Below, piece after piece: positions 43,567-54,067 of a DNA stretch of 64,000 bases. The stretch spans positions 17,786,496-17,850,495 of the forward strand of contig NC_034012.1 in assembly GCF_000346465.2 (NCBI RefSeq). Reading direction: 5' to 3'. The DNA comes from Prunus persica. Lineage: Eukaryota > Streptophyta > Magnoliopsida > Rosales > Rosaceae. The notes beneath the pieces are model-generated. The model saw only the letters and a program-made list of their open reading frames with translations. It did no database searches and was not told the DNA's origin. The translations under genes were made by a program, and so were the position numbers. How positions within the stretch are numbered: position 1 is the stretch's first letter; each line of letters begins with the position of its first letter.

Positions 43567-43768
43567 CATTATGCCAAAATTCACTTTAGGCAACATGAAA
43601 TCAATGCTATTAGTCTCTTAGGCTTTAGTTTTATAAAAATCGAGGCCATAGGGGTGTAAAGACATCACAACTAATATTGGGCAATCTGAGCCGATGCCTG
43701 TATATGGAAGTAGCATCAATCGATATTTGAATTGATGCCATATATCTTTCATGTTTTTTTTTTTTGAG

Positions 43769-44021
43769 TAATGCTACACTTACCACATTTTTATCCCACA
43801 TTTCTATACCACATAATGTGCCATGTTCATATTATATGTCACATCAATTAAATCAATAAAATGTATTTTAATTAAGGCAATTAGAAAAACAAATATTGGA
43901 ATAAATCATAAAAGAAAAGAAAATATTTAATAATTTTAATTGATGTGGCTGTCCACCTCAGCTACCAGTGCCACATAAAATGATATAAAAATGTGATATA
44001 CAAATGTGGTAAGAGTATTAT
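43769..44021. mobile_element. MITE nested in the CACTA element
   Basis: The left end (TAATGCTACACTTACCACATT) and right end (AATGTGGTAAGAGTATTA) are imperfect inverted repeats extending about 45 bp. The 250-bp body is AT-rich and non-coding. A (TTA)n microsatellite follows at 44017-44039. The target duplication could not be resolved. Confidence 0.6.
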
Positions 44022-44589
44022 TATTATTATTATTATTATCTTTTGTAAAGTAAAAGTTTTAATGACCGATGCGCTATACTAGGTCAACTCTCCCAAAAAA
44101 ATTTCATCCTTTTCCCTCAAAAAATTTCACCTTTTCCCTTAAAAAATTACAGTTAAGTCTTAAACCTAAGTCACCCAGGTCAACTCCCCCAAAAAAATTT
44201 CCTCTCTCTCCTCTACTTGTCAAAAATCCCGAAGTTCGTCTCTCTGCTCTCAACTCTCAAAGAGAAAAAATCGTGAGATAACAACTGCCTGCTGCCGCTT
44301 CTAGACTCAAAAACGAGAGAAGAATCAACTTGACCGGTGGAGGGGTAAGTCTGAGTCAGCAGCCAAACACAAAAAAGTCGTCAGACGTAGGAGAACCTGA
44401 TTCGAGTGCAGCCAGGGACAGCGAAAGAAAGAGGCTGAGGTTGATTTCTGACCATAGACTTTGGCCAGCAAAACAAAGCCACCGCTTCGAGGTAGGAGAA
44501 TCTTAACTCATTACTAGCAACAATAAAAAGATTAATATTTCTCAAAGTCGATCCTTTCGTCTCTCTCTTTCTATGTTCATAATGGATAC

Positions 44590-44870
44590 AAAATACCCAG
44601 ATTCTTTTTTAATGTTATAATTTTTTTTTTCAATTCAATAAAAAAAAAAAAAAAAACCTTCGGTGGCGGAGCCACCATGGGGTCAAGCGACCCCTTGGCA
44701 GCCATGAAAGTGGCTCTGTAGAGCCTGGTGTGATAAAAAATACCCATATCTTTTTTAATGTTTTAATTTATTTTTTTTCAATTCAATAAAAATATATATA
44801 TCTGTGGCAGAGCCACCATGGGGTCAACCGACCCCTTGGCAGCCATGAAAGTGGCTGTGTAGGCCTGGTG
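44590..44870. repeat. Tandem duplication of about 141-147 bp
   Basis: Two adjacent copies share AATACCCA, TTTTTTAATGTT, TTCAATTCAATAAAA and GAGCCACCATGGGGTCAA. Landmarks are at 44671 / 44812 (141 bp apart) and 44594 / 44741 (147 bp apart). Non-coding, inside the CACTA element. Confidence 0.7.
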
Positions 44871-45659
44871 TGCTGCTGGTGTGACCCCTTGGACTTGCCC
44901 ACCAGCTGTTCGATGGGATGCTCCAAAGAGCTTCCCCATGTTTCAGAAGAGAGCAACTCTTTTGCATATGTTTCCACAAATGTATGTGCATATGTTTCAG
45001 AAGAGAGCAACTCTTACTGGTTTTGGACTTTGATGAGCAATAATTCTGTTGGGCTAGTTAAAGGATCACTTGGTTGTATATAAGTATGTGACTGTAAATA
45101 TGATAACTAATCAATGAAATGCCATTTTCTTCTTCAATTGTGTTTATGGAAGAGCATTACCTCTTAATATCATTTTATCTAGGGTGAGAGATGTGTTGTG
45201 ATGATCAGTATATGCAGTTCAAATGGCTAATTTTTTTTTTTTAAAGAGAATATATAGTTTTATTCTTTAATCTATATTTGCATGTGTTGTTACAACTGCT
45301 TATATAAGAGACTGGCCAACTCTTTTCTTCCATTGATTCATTCCCATGTAATTCGGTTTTGTTTTGAAACTTTCATATTTTGGAACTTTCGGATGTCATA
45401 TATGATTTGGGCGTGCCAAAGTTGAAATTTTTTGGATCATAATTTCATATCCATCCAAAATATTTCCCTTTAACTTGGACCTATCAACTACTCTGTACTC
45501 AAATTATCCTTTTTTTCCTTTTTTCAAACAGTTATATTCTGGTGTTTTATTTTTTTTCCCAACTATAAATCACCAATAGCTAGTAGGGGCAATTGCTCCT
45601 AATGGACCATTTTCCTAGCTCTCTTGATTTCCCCATTTGTGTTTCCCGACATTGATTTT

Positions 45660-45915
45660 TCTGGTAATACGTTGATCCGATCGGTGCCAGTCCTCGATCA
45701 AGCAAGCTTTCAATAGTAGCATGAACTTTTTCAATTATAGTTGGCCCAGACTTCCTTGCATCCAGATTTGCATTCATTACAATCTGGTCAACTCCCTGTT
45801 TGATCAAGCTTTCATCAATGCAAGCATGAATGAGACTCTTAAATGTATGCACTGCTGCGTGTATGGCCTCTTCATGCTCAGATGCCAATACATCTGCCAA
45901 ACTCCAAGAAAAAAA
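45660..45915 (-). pseudogene. RRP12-like gene fragment
   Basis: The minus strand encodes SLADVLASEHEEAIHAAVHT, LKSLIHACIDESLIKQG-like sequence and SGPTIIEKVHATIESLL. This matches a helical-repeat segment of plant RRP12-like (NUC173 domain) proteins, which act in 18S rRNA maturation and ribosome export. The frame ends soon after, where the rest of the repeat array should follow. It lies convergent to the ETHE1 fragment within the CACTA element. Confidence 0.65.
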
Positions 45916-46108
45916 ACAACAGTAAATTTTGAGTCTTGCTTTCTAGAATGGAAGAGGTACAAACAGGAAATCAGGGGAAGATTTTTTATTATTTTTTTAA
46001 ATGTATCAGAAGTTAGTGCTGTGGTTCTCTGTGTCGGGTGTGTGTGTATGTCTGTGCATGTATGTGCCTTTGTATATATGTATCTCATGTGTGCAATTTG
46101 TGTTGCAG

Positions 46109-47267
46109 GTTCAAGCTACTCCTGGGCATGCATTAGGTTGTGTTACCTATGTTACAGCCCCAACCAAGGATGGCTTTCACTGGAGATGCTTTACTCATAC
46201 AGGGTTGTGGGAGAACTAATTTTCAGGAATAGTACCTTCAACTTTTGGAACTCTTTATAATTTACCTTTTTGTGACAAATTCTGCTGTTTTCAATCAAAA
46301 GACAAGGAAAGCAAAAATTGAAAAACTAGCTACAGTTTGCCATTAGAAGAGTTGGCTTGTTCTTAAAACATGACTGTTAAGGGGATTTATCAAGTTCCCG
46401 TGTTTGATTTCTCTAATCTGTTTGCAGGGTGGCAGTTCACATCAACTGTACAAGTCAGTTCATTCATAGGTAAGAACATGCTGAGCTAGCATACCTTTGA
46501 TACCATAGGAAAGAAATGAGTTCAAACATGGCTTTATGTTAAAAGGCCACTTATTCTTTTGTACTTACAATCCGGATTTTCACATTGCCAAAGAATACGT
46601 TGATCTATCCTGCTCATGATTACAAGGGATTCACTGTATGGGACTCTCTATTGTCTATTTCTTCTGTACCCTGTATACCGAGGCAGCTTCTTATGCCACA
46701 TATTTGCTTGAGATGCAGCTTAGCACCGTTGGGGAGGAGATGCTTTATAATCCTCGACTCTCAAAAGATGAGGTATATATTTCGTGGTTCCAAAAGTGTT
46801 AACCCTTGTAGTTGCTAAATTTAATGTTCTTCAGGAAGATGATACTGATACTATCTGGTTGACAAGTGGATGTCAAGATTTTGTATATCTACATATATCT
46901 TGGGTCAACAAATGTTTGACTAAGATGTCTTAGCATGATTTTGACCTGGGGCAATATTAATGTGAAGGAGCCTCTGCCTAAAAGCAACCACCTAATTTAC
47001 CAAGAATAGTTAGTACTGGTGTTACACAGATGTAAAAGAATGCTGAATTTTAAGGGAAAGTAGTGAGAAATAGATTTTTCTTTTATGTGAGATACTAGCT
47101 GAATAAATTAGCAGTCACTGTAAAGAGTCTTGACCATATGCGCTGCATAGATGCACTTTTATTTTTCATTTATCATCTGAGTATTTTAACACTTCTTCCC
47201 TATATGTATCAAACTAGTTTAATTTTGAACTCTTTTTTACAGGAAGCATTTCAAAATATCATGGAAA
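46109..47267 (+). pseudogene. ETHE1-like persulfide dioxygenase gene fragment
   Basis: Five exon pieces with introns. 46109-46227: [15 protein letters not shown], then a small deletion, then [16 protein letters not shown]. 46428-46469: GGSSHQLYKSVHS then TAG. 46576-46635: IFTLPKNTLIYPAHDYKGFT. 46719-46772: LSTVGEEMLYNPRLSKDE. 47243-47267: EAFQNIME. TPGH, TGD and PAHDYKG are metal-binding segments of the mitochondrial sulfur dioxygenase ETHE1 (metallo-beta-lactamase fold). The first and last exons of the gene are missing. The stop, the frame break and some lost splice sites make it a pseudogene. Retained introns show copying from DNA. Confidence 0.8.
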
Positions 47268-48187
47268 GTAAGTAAAACTATCTAGCATCCAATTTTTTAG
47301 AAGTAACCTAGTCTAGTTTGAACTTTCATTTCATTGAGTATATGATATTTCCAACCATTTTAGGTTTGAGTTAAGAAAAATGATGTTTCTTAGACCCAGA
47401 AGGCTTTATTGTTGGAGTTGGCTCAATGGGTTTATTCTTGCGCTTCCAAAGAAAAAAAAAAAAACTAAAAAACTAAAATACCAAAAACTAAAAACTACTA
47501 AACTACTAAAATACTAAATTGCTAAAATCAAGAGGAAAGATAACACTGCCTGCCTAGCCATTGAATTAAGAAGAAATGCTAGCTGTTCTTGTCCAGCTCT
47601 CTACCCCATCACATGATCATTTAATTGCTAGTTGAAACATGAAGTCGGATCCATTTAATGACTTCTTGTTATCTAATTAGATTGGTTGACAAATTAGATT
47701 TTCTTGTTCACCATTATGATATCATAAATTTGCATATTGGTTAATTTGAAGTGACAACATATCTTATCCAAATTTAGTATTTTACACTTTTTAAGCTTAT
47801 GTTCATATTACACATTGTTTGTATAATATAGACAAGTATGAATATATTTAAATTATTGTTTATATAATGTTTTTCTTTATGAGCAATATAATGGCAACAC
47901 AACATGATTTGGAAATGATGCCTTTTTGATATACTAAGATAGTAACCAAGTGTGATGTGAAACACACAAAATACCTACACTTTCCTTACATAAGTGATGC
48001 CTATTGTTTATAACAACTTCAGTTTTTCAGAAACAACTGAAGTTTAAAGATAAAAACAACAACCAGACAACTATGATCACTGATGCCTAAAACTAGAAGT
48101 AACATCAGCATTTATATAACAACCAGCACTATTGGAGACTTTTTACGTCCGCAAAATAGAAAAAGCGATGACGTATAACATAATTCG

Positions 48188-49918
48188 TGTTGAGGCCCAA
48201 AAAATCCAGGGTTTGACCCAAACAAATTCCTGGCCCAGTGCTACACCTCATTAAGAAAAGACTCGGTTCAGAGCACGCGAAATTCGTCATGCACGTTTTC
48301 ACGGAGCCACGACCATGTGCCATGTCAAATAAATGTGTAATTTATCACGCTAAGAATTAAAATAAGCCTATAAAAGGCACTAGCTCTACAAGCCCATGCT
48401 AATTATCCCATCAAGCATCATATTCCTTTTCAAAGACAATAAAATTCAAGCACGCCAAGCGACATGCAATGCCAAGTAGAAAATCATTATTTTTACACTT
48501 AGTCACGCTACAAGCTTAAGTGGGCCCAAGCTACGCAAATGCCCGGGGCTTGCTTGAGTGGGTTGTGGTATGGCTGGTAACGAGCTTTCATGAGGCCCAT
48601 TGATAAGTCGAGAAATGGAAGTTTTGGGTTGCTTGGGAGCTCCAAAACTCAAGCCCATAACTTGAGCTCGAATATGTGGGTAAGCATAAAAGAGAGAAAA
48701 AAGCCCAACACTTTAGGAAAAATTAGCCAATCATCTTAATAAAATAGCCCATCATTTAAGGAAATTAGCCAATTCCCCTAATGGGCTAACCTATCACTTT
48801 AGCAAAAGCCCAAGTAGCCAAGAAAATATCTATAGTCAGCACTTAGCTGGAAACGTGAACCACGATGAAAGCCAAAGTGTTATGTCAGTGAGTTGTTGGG
48901 AGGCTCCAGCACATGGGCTAAGAACGAACACTAAGATGGAACACGCAAAACACCATGGGATATTAGCTTGCGTAGGTTGCTAGGAGCCAAGGCACCCTTC
49001 AAATCAGTGTACATACCCATTTTTTTTTCGTCATCAGATCTAGCCATGGAAGAGGGGAGAAAAGAAGGAAGAAAGATGGCCGAAAATGGGATTCCCTCAC
49101 TGGAACAGCTGCGGGAAAAGCTTAGAGCTCCACAAACCCTGTTTTTGTGCGATTGGGCAAAGAGAATTTCACCAAATAAGATGAGTCAAAGGAAGAGAAG
49201 AGAAAGGAGAGGAAAGACTTGGTCAAATTGGATAGAAACCATTACGGTTTCTTGGGAAGGAGAAGCTTCCAACGGCTATAAAAAGAGGTACCTCCTACCC
49301 ATTAAACTCAACTAGAGCAGTCGAGCAAGCTTATTCTCTAATTGCTAACGTCAAGCCCAAGTGCCTCACCTTCTATCTCCTTCTTCTTTATCCTAAGCAT
49401 CACACATCTGGAGAGCAAGCTTTATCTCTCATCTTTGAAACCTCTACAATTTTCGAGCCACATCCTTCCATCTCTCCCCGTTTTCCCTTTTGGTAAACTG
49501 TTCCAAAGCTTGACAGAGTTTTCGTCGAGCTGCCGGAAACTACTCAACACACCCAATATACTCCCCCCATCTCTCTCTCTCTCTCTCTCTCTTCAACAAA
49601 CCCTCTTAGAATCCCTTCCCCCTTTCCTTATAACCCGTCTTTCATAAGAATTCACAAATTTCTCTCTGTTTATGCTAAACTCATGATTGTTTTGCTCCTA
49701 TGCCACAAGCCTCTCATGCCAAGCTAAGAATCTACCTATAAGCAGTTGTTGTTTTTGCTGGTGAAGATAACCATGATGCTTTCTAAGGCTTAGTTACCCT
49801 TTCGAAGCATTCTTGGGGTCTGATCTTTGAACTCAAACACAGGGGGTAATTTCACATGTTTCTCTTTTCGACAGCCCAAACTCGTTCGTCAGGCTGTTGG
49901 AATAAAAAGACCCCTACA
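48188..49918. mobile_element. Solo LTR, 1.7 kb
   Basis: Starts TGTTGAGGCCC and ends CCCCTACA, flanked by perfect 5-bp duplications ATTCG (48183-48187 and 49919-49923). CTATAAAAAGAGG at about 49277 is a probable TATA box, with a CT-rich leader (49566-49600) downstream. No internal retrotransposon sequence is present, so the rest was lost by LTR-LTR recombination. Family not recognised; the TATA position suggests plus orientation. It sits in the right subterminal region of the CACTA element. Confidence 0.8.
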
Positions 49919-50253
49919 ATTCGCAACAACACTATTTGTTTCTGCGATGTTGTAATTGATATGCATCATTAATACATACCACTGATGCTGTAATACCTTT
50001 TTAGTCTCCTCCCTTTTGAAACTACTTATGCTGTTTCAGGCTTAGGCATCAGAGGTCAACGTTTTTTTGGCACACGAAAATCATTTACGCATCGAATTTT
50101 ACCAAATATCCGATGTTGTAACTATAAAAAGGCCACGGATAATATCGTTGCATATTACATAGTAATGGGCAATAGGCTTGAATACCACGGTATTTATGGG
50201 TAATAGGCAATGAATTTTATTCGTTGCAAAAGGCCTTTTTTGGCATAGTGTAA

Positions 50254-50718
50254 GAACTAGAAACATAGTACCAGCCTTACAAATCGTATTAGAACTATCA
50301 CAAATAAGCAAGCAAGTAGTTTTCATTTTTTTTAATCAATTTATTTATCACAATTTGTAAACGAAATGCAAAACTAAGGGAAACAACCATAGACATATTC
50401 AAATTAATCACAAAATCGCAAAGAAATTGCTCAACGAGCTTCGAATTTCGGCGATAATCAAACCGAATCATACCAATATGATTTGGCTAACCTTGAAATG
50501 GTATCTTCGTTCTTCTTAAGCTCTTTCTTGTGAGCCTTCTCTCAGATTTGGTGCAGCATGTGGCCATGAGCGTCTGGATAAAATTACGGCTTAGAAGCTG
50601 TGGGCGTCTTGCTCATGAATCAAACGAAAGCCTGAGAAAATGACACCGTTGAGGATTGAAAATTCGAAATGGAGAAGAGAAATTGAAAGTGAAAGAAGCA
50701 ACGAGGAAGACGACGAAC
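50254..50718. other. Flank right of CACTA, possible gene remnant on minus strand
   Basis: The minus strand shows an acceptor-like TTTTCTCAG (about 50628-50636) followed by broken frames containing KAHKKELKKNEDTISRLANH. No family recognised. It may be a later exon of the fragment at 50719-50838. Confidence 0.3.
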
Positions 50719-50838
50719 CTAAGTCTTGGAAGAAGAATCGATAAGAGCGTTGCCTAGAGCATCAAAAGGATTGGTGGAAGAAGATGAGCTTGGAGGCGCA
50801 CAAGTTGCTCCATGAGTCATGAGCGCATGCATCGCCAT
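50719..50838 (-). pseudogene. 5' coding exon of unrecognised gene
   Basis: The ATG at 50838 opens 39 codons (MAMHALMTHGATCAPPSSSS, then TNPFDALGNALIDSS) ending at TAG just before a GTTCG donor-like site. I do not recognise the protein. It lies on the same strand as the SRPRA, RETICULATA-related and galactosyltransferase exons beyond the CACTA element and may have been the 5' part of the same captured assembly. Confidence 0.3.
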
Positions 50839-51510
50839 GGTCGGTGCTCTTCTTCTTCTTATTCCTCTTCAATCTACAACATAATTGTTATTAAATAAAA
50901 GATTTTTCAAAAACATTAAGTCGGTTGTTTCTCAAAATTGCAGAAGGGCAAAACCGTAATCCAATATAACTATTGAATTGAAAAAATTGACAGTTGTCGA
51001 TTTTTGGGTTTATTTTGGGTGTGTTTATATACATTAAATAGTGTAGGGTTTATTTATAGTTTTATGTCTAGGAATGAGTATTTAATTAATTTTCTATTTA
51101 TTTTATTTTAAGTAGAGGCATGAAACAATATCCAATTATTATTTTTTTTTAAAAAAAGCTCATTTAGCTATCGCGATAGCATACGCAATGGAGAAATGGC
51201 GTATGAGAAATTAGCTAAGCGCCATGGATGACTGTGACATAGAAAAATAGGACTGCAACGCGGCATAGCTCGTGATGTGAGTGCGCGCTATTTAAAACAT
51301 TGGTTGCCACTGCTGTAAACGCCTAACAACTCCCTATAACATCATGATATTTAGACAAAATCATAATTGGATAGAGAAATAAGTAATGTATGGTAAAAAA
51401 AAAAAATATATTCATTATATTGAAAGTTGCCCAAATGTGTCGTTCAACTTCACAATTTGAAGAAGACATAATGATCTTATATTTATGGTAATTGTGGTTT
51501 CTAGATGACA
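50839..51510. other. Intergenic AT-rich region
   Basis: No gene. A stretch at 51165-51300 has alternating CTATCGCGATAG, GCGTATGAG, GCTAAGCGCC words resembling the end of a degraded transposon; similar words occur at 29125-29210. Confidence 0.3.
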
Positions 51511-52318
51511 TGAGGGAATCTTGAAATATGCATTAGATTTATTGAGTGAAACTGGAATGTCTACTTATCAGTCTGTAGATACACCAATGGAAGAAGGATT
51601 GAAGTTGGAGATTAAAGCTGATCAAGTGCCTGCTAATAAAGGGCATTATCAGAGGTTAGTCAAAAGGCTGATGTACTTAGCTCACACAAGGCCTGATATT
51701 GCCTATGCGTTAAGTGTTGTTAGTCAATTCATGCATAATCCTGGAGAGAAACATATGAATGCAATGATGAGAATTTTGAGCTATTTGAAAGCAGCTCTTG
51801 GAAAAGGAATTTTGCTCACAAAAGATGATATTGAAGATCGAAGGCTATACTGATGCTGATTGGGCTGGTGATGTGGGTCATAGAAGGTCCACGTCAGGAT
51901 ATTTTACATTTGTTGGTGGAAATCTTGTCACGTGGAGAAGTAAGAAACAAAATGTGGTTTCCCGTTCAAGTGCTGAAGCAGAATATAGGGGAATGGCCCT
52001 TGGAATTCAAGAATTGTTATGGTTAAAGTTATTGTTGACTGATTTGGGTTATCCACCAAAAGAACCTATGAAATTATATTGTGATAATAAGGCGGCGTGT
52101 GATATTGCACCCAATCCGGTATAGCATGATCAGACAAAGCATGTTGAAGTGGACAGGTTTTTTATCAAGGAGAAATTAGATTAAAAGATTGTGGAAGTGC
52201 CTCAAGTACGCTCTGAAGATCAGTTAGCTGATATACTCACTAAGGCGGTTTCTAGTCGGATATTTGACAAGTATGTTTGCAAGTTGAGCATGTTCGATAT
52301 TTATGCCCCAACTTGAGG
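51511..52318 (+). pseudogene. Ty1/copia pol 3' fragment (RT end and RNase H)
   Basis: Encodes LMYLAHTRPDIAYALSVVSQ, then after a frame change near 51845 YTDADWAGDVGHRRSTSGY, VSRSSAEAEYRGMA and a DNKAACDIAPNPV block ending at TAG 52123. The C-terminal part with QLADILTKAV runs to about 52318. This is the end of copia reverse transcriptase and its RNase H domain (D, E, D residues visible). The 5' three quarters of the element are missing. Confidence 0.9.
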
Positions 52319-52323
52319 GGGAG

Positions 52324-52510
52324 TGTTGAATTATTCTAATTATGTAATTATTGTAGTATTAGGATTCCTTACCAGAGAAGGATTCTTGATCTCATAATTG
52401 ATGTAATTACTTTCCTGTAATTCCTGGTGTAAAATCACTATATATTGCCTTCTTGGGAGAAGAATATTATTATTCTGATTATTCCCATAAAATTATGATT
52501 TTCAAGTGCA
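52324..52510 (+). repeat. Copia 3' LTR, partial
   Basis: TTGAGGGGGAG (polypurine tract) is directly followed by TGTTGAATTATTCTAATTATG, the start of the LTR. A TATA-like CACTATATATTG lies at about 52437. The right border is uncertain because no second LTR or target duplication is available. Confidence 0.65.
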
Positions 52511-52902
52511 CTAGGTGAGGAACAGGGGTCTAGCTAGAAAGATACAGTGCTGCCAAAATTCAATTTACTGCTCTATATTTTATAGCCATGCATAGCTTTT
52601 TGGTTGACATTAATACAGCGGTGTTTTAATGCAAGCTGGAAGAAAAGTTTGCAACTTTTTTTCTTTAATTTGGACCACCAGAGAGTAAGAAAGGAAGAAA
52701 ATTCAAGTGATTTGAAATTGAATCAAAAAACGACTTTAAGAGAACCCAGTACTTGATTAGTGGACTTAATCTTGTATTTATTAAGTGCTGATTAGCCTTT
52801 GATTTGTATATTGTACAAAACCAAGCAAGGCAAATGATTTGAGAGAAATACTCTTCATCAAGGTTGGCAGTTTTTTTGTGGGGAGGTGAGGGAGAGAACA
52901 AC

Positions 52903-52933
<31 letters not shown>

Positions 52934-54067
52934 AGGGATGAGGACGTTGCGCATCGGAAAGAAGAGGTGGGGCTGGGTGGGTGGGGATGCCGTTGGGGGC
53001 TGGATGGGTTTAGGGTTGATACTTGAGGGGAGGGGAAAATGGTTGCTGGGTAAATTTTTTTTTGTTGTTGTTGGAATTGAAGAATTGTTTATTATTTATT
53101 TTGCCCACATGGAGTCCATCTCATTAAAAAACTAGGCCCATAAATTATAAAAATATCCCTGCAACGTCATCAATTTAACAGAGTTTTGGATAGAATTAAT
53201 AGCATGGGGTAAAGTGAATCACCAAACCTTGGTCAAGCAAGGAAAGTGAGTCACTTTAAGTTTGAGGGGGCAAAGTGAAATTTGATCATAGTTTCAGGGA
53301 GTATTGGTGTAATTAAGCCTAAATTTTATAAACTTATTTTACAAACATATGATTGTAATATTTGTAGCCAATTACATTCTATAAGGAATAATAGAGCTCT
53401 ACTGCAATTCGAACTATTTATTTGTTAGCTCCTAATTGAAAGATCAACCCTCTAAAAATTCAATCAAATCGAAGATCTTTTAGTTATCTAATAATTAAAT
53501 AAATATGCAAACAAAATATTTTTTATAAATATAATGAAAATATTCACGATAATCATTTAATTGTACTGTTGAAGTTTATCTAATAAAGTTTGTATTTGAT
53601 ATAAAAAAAAGGCTAAGCAATTCATGATTTAGGTAAATATTTTTAAGGATGATCCTTGACTGATCTAAAAAATGAAAGTTCAGATCATATGATTATATTG
53701 TGTAGTGGTCTAAAAGTAAAGTTGTAGTATTCATTTATTAACTTGTTAGCCCTTGGGGATGTCATCAATTAATAAGATTAAATTGTGAATGCAATCGAAA
53801 AAAGAAGTAGATTGTGTAATGATAGACTTGAAACAGAATGTTCACCAATAATATATGATCCTTTCATGAAATAAAGACCAGGAATCCCTTTTTATCACCT
53901 TCTTCCTTTATTTTTGGTTTTGTATTTCAAAAACAACTTCACCAACATCAGAATTCATAACAATCTTGTGCATCTTATTATTTTATTGTATTAGAAGAAC
54001 AGGGACAAGGCACTCTTATTCAGCTTAAATATTCTACATACTCAAGACAAATGATTGTGTCACTCCT
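52511..54067. other. Intergenic region with GA microsatellite
   Basis: No gene recognised. An (AG)n run lies at 52903-52928, followed by a G-rich stretch. AT-rich sequence continues to the glucanase gene's 3' end. Any open frame here is compositional. Confidence 0.4.

Larger units (their letters stand above)
43567..50250. mobile_element. CACTA (En/Spm-like) element carrying gene fragments
   Basis: The left end is CATTATGCCAAAA and the right end TTTTTTGGCATAGTG, the inverse of CACTATGCCAAAA, flanked by TAA on both sides (43564-43566, 50251-50253). CACTA elements make 3-bp duplications and have such ends. Subterminal GATGCC/GGCATC-type words recur near both ends (43690-43745; 47990-48110; 49975-50060). 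No transposase is seen. Inside are pieces of an RRP12-like gene (minus) and an ETHE1-like gene (plus), plus a MITE and a solo LTR. It is therefore a non-autonomous element that carries host gene segments. Confidence 0.7.

Noticed and set aside
45721..46260. Plus-strand frame of 179 codons
   Set aside because: It overlaps the minus-strand RRP12-like exon and the ETHE1 exon, both of which have recognisable protein similarity.
48968..49315. A 115-codon protein gene
   Set aside because: It lies inside the solo LTR, has low-complexity basic composition and no family resemblance.
43567..50250. A single Helitron covering both gene-fragment clusters (42.1-47.3 kb)
   Set aside because: Inverted CACTA-type ends with TAA duplications at 43567 and 50250 separate the clusters, so the right cluster belongs to a CACTA element and the left one to something older.
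52938..53135. Glycine/tryptophan-rich small ORF after the GA repeat
   Set aside because: Compositional by-product of a G-rich stretch; no start context, conservation or domain.
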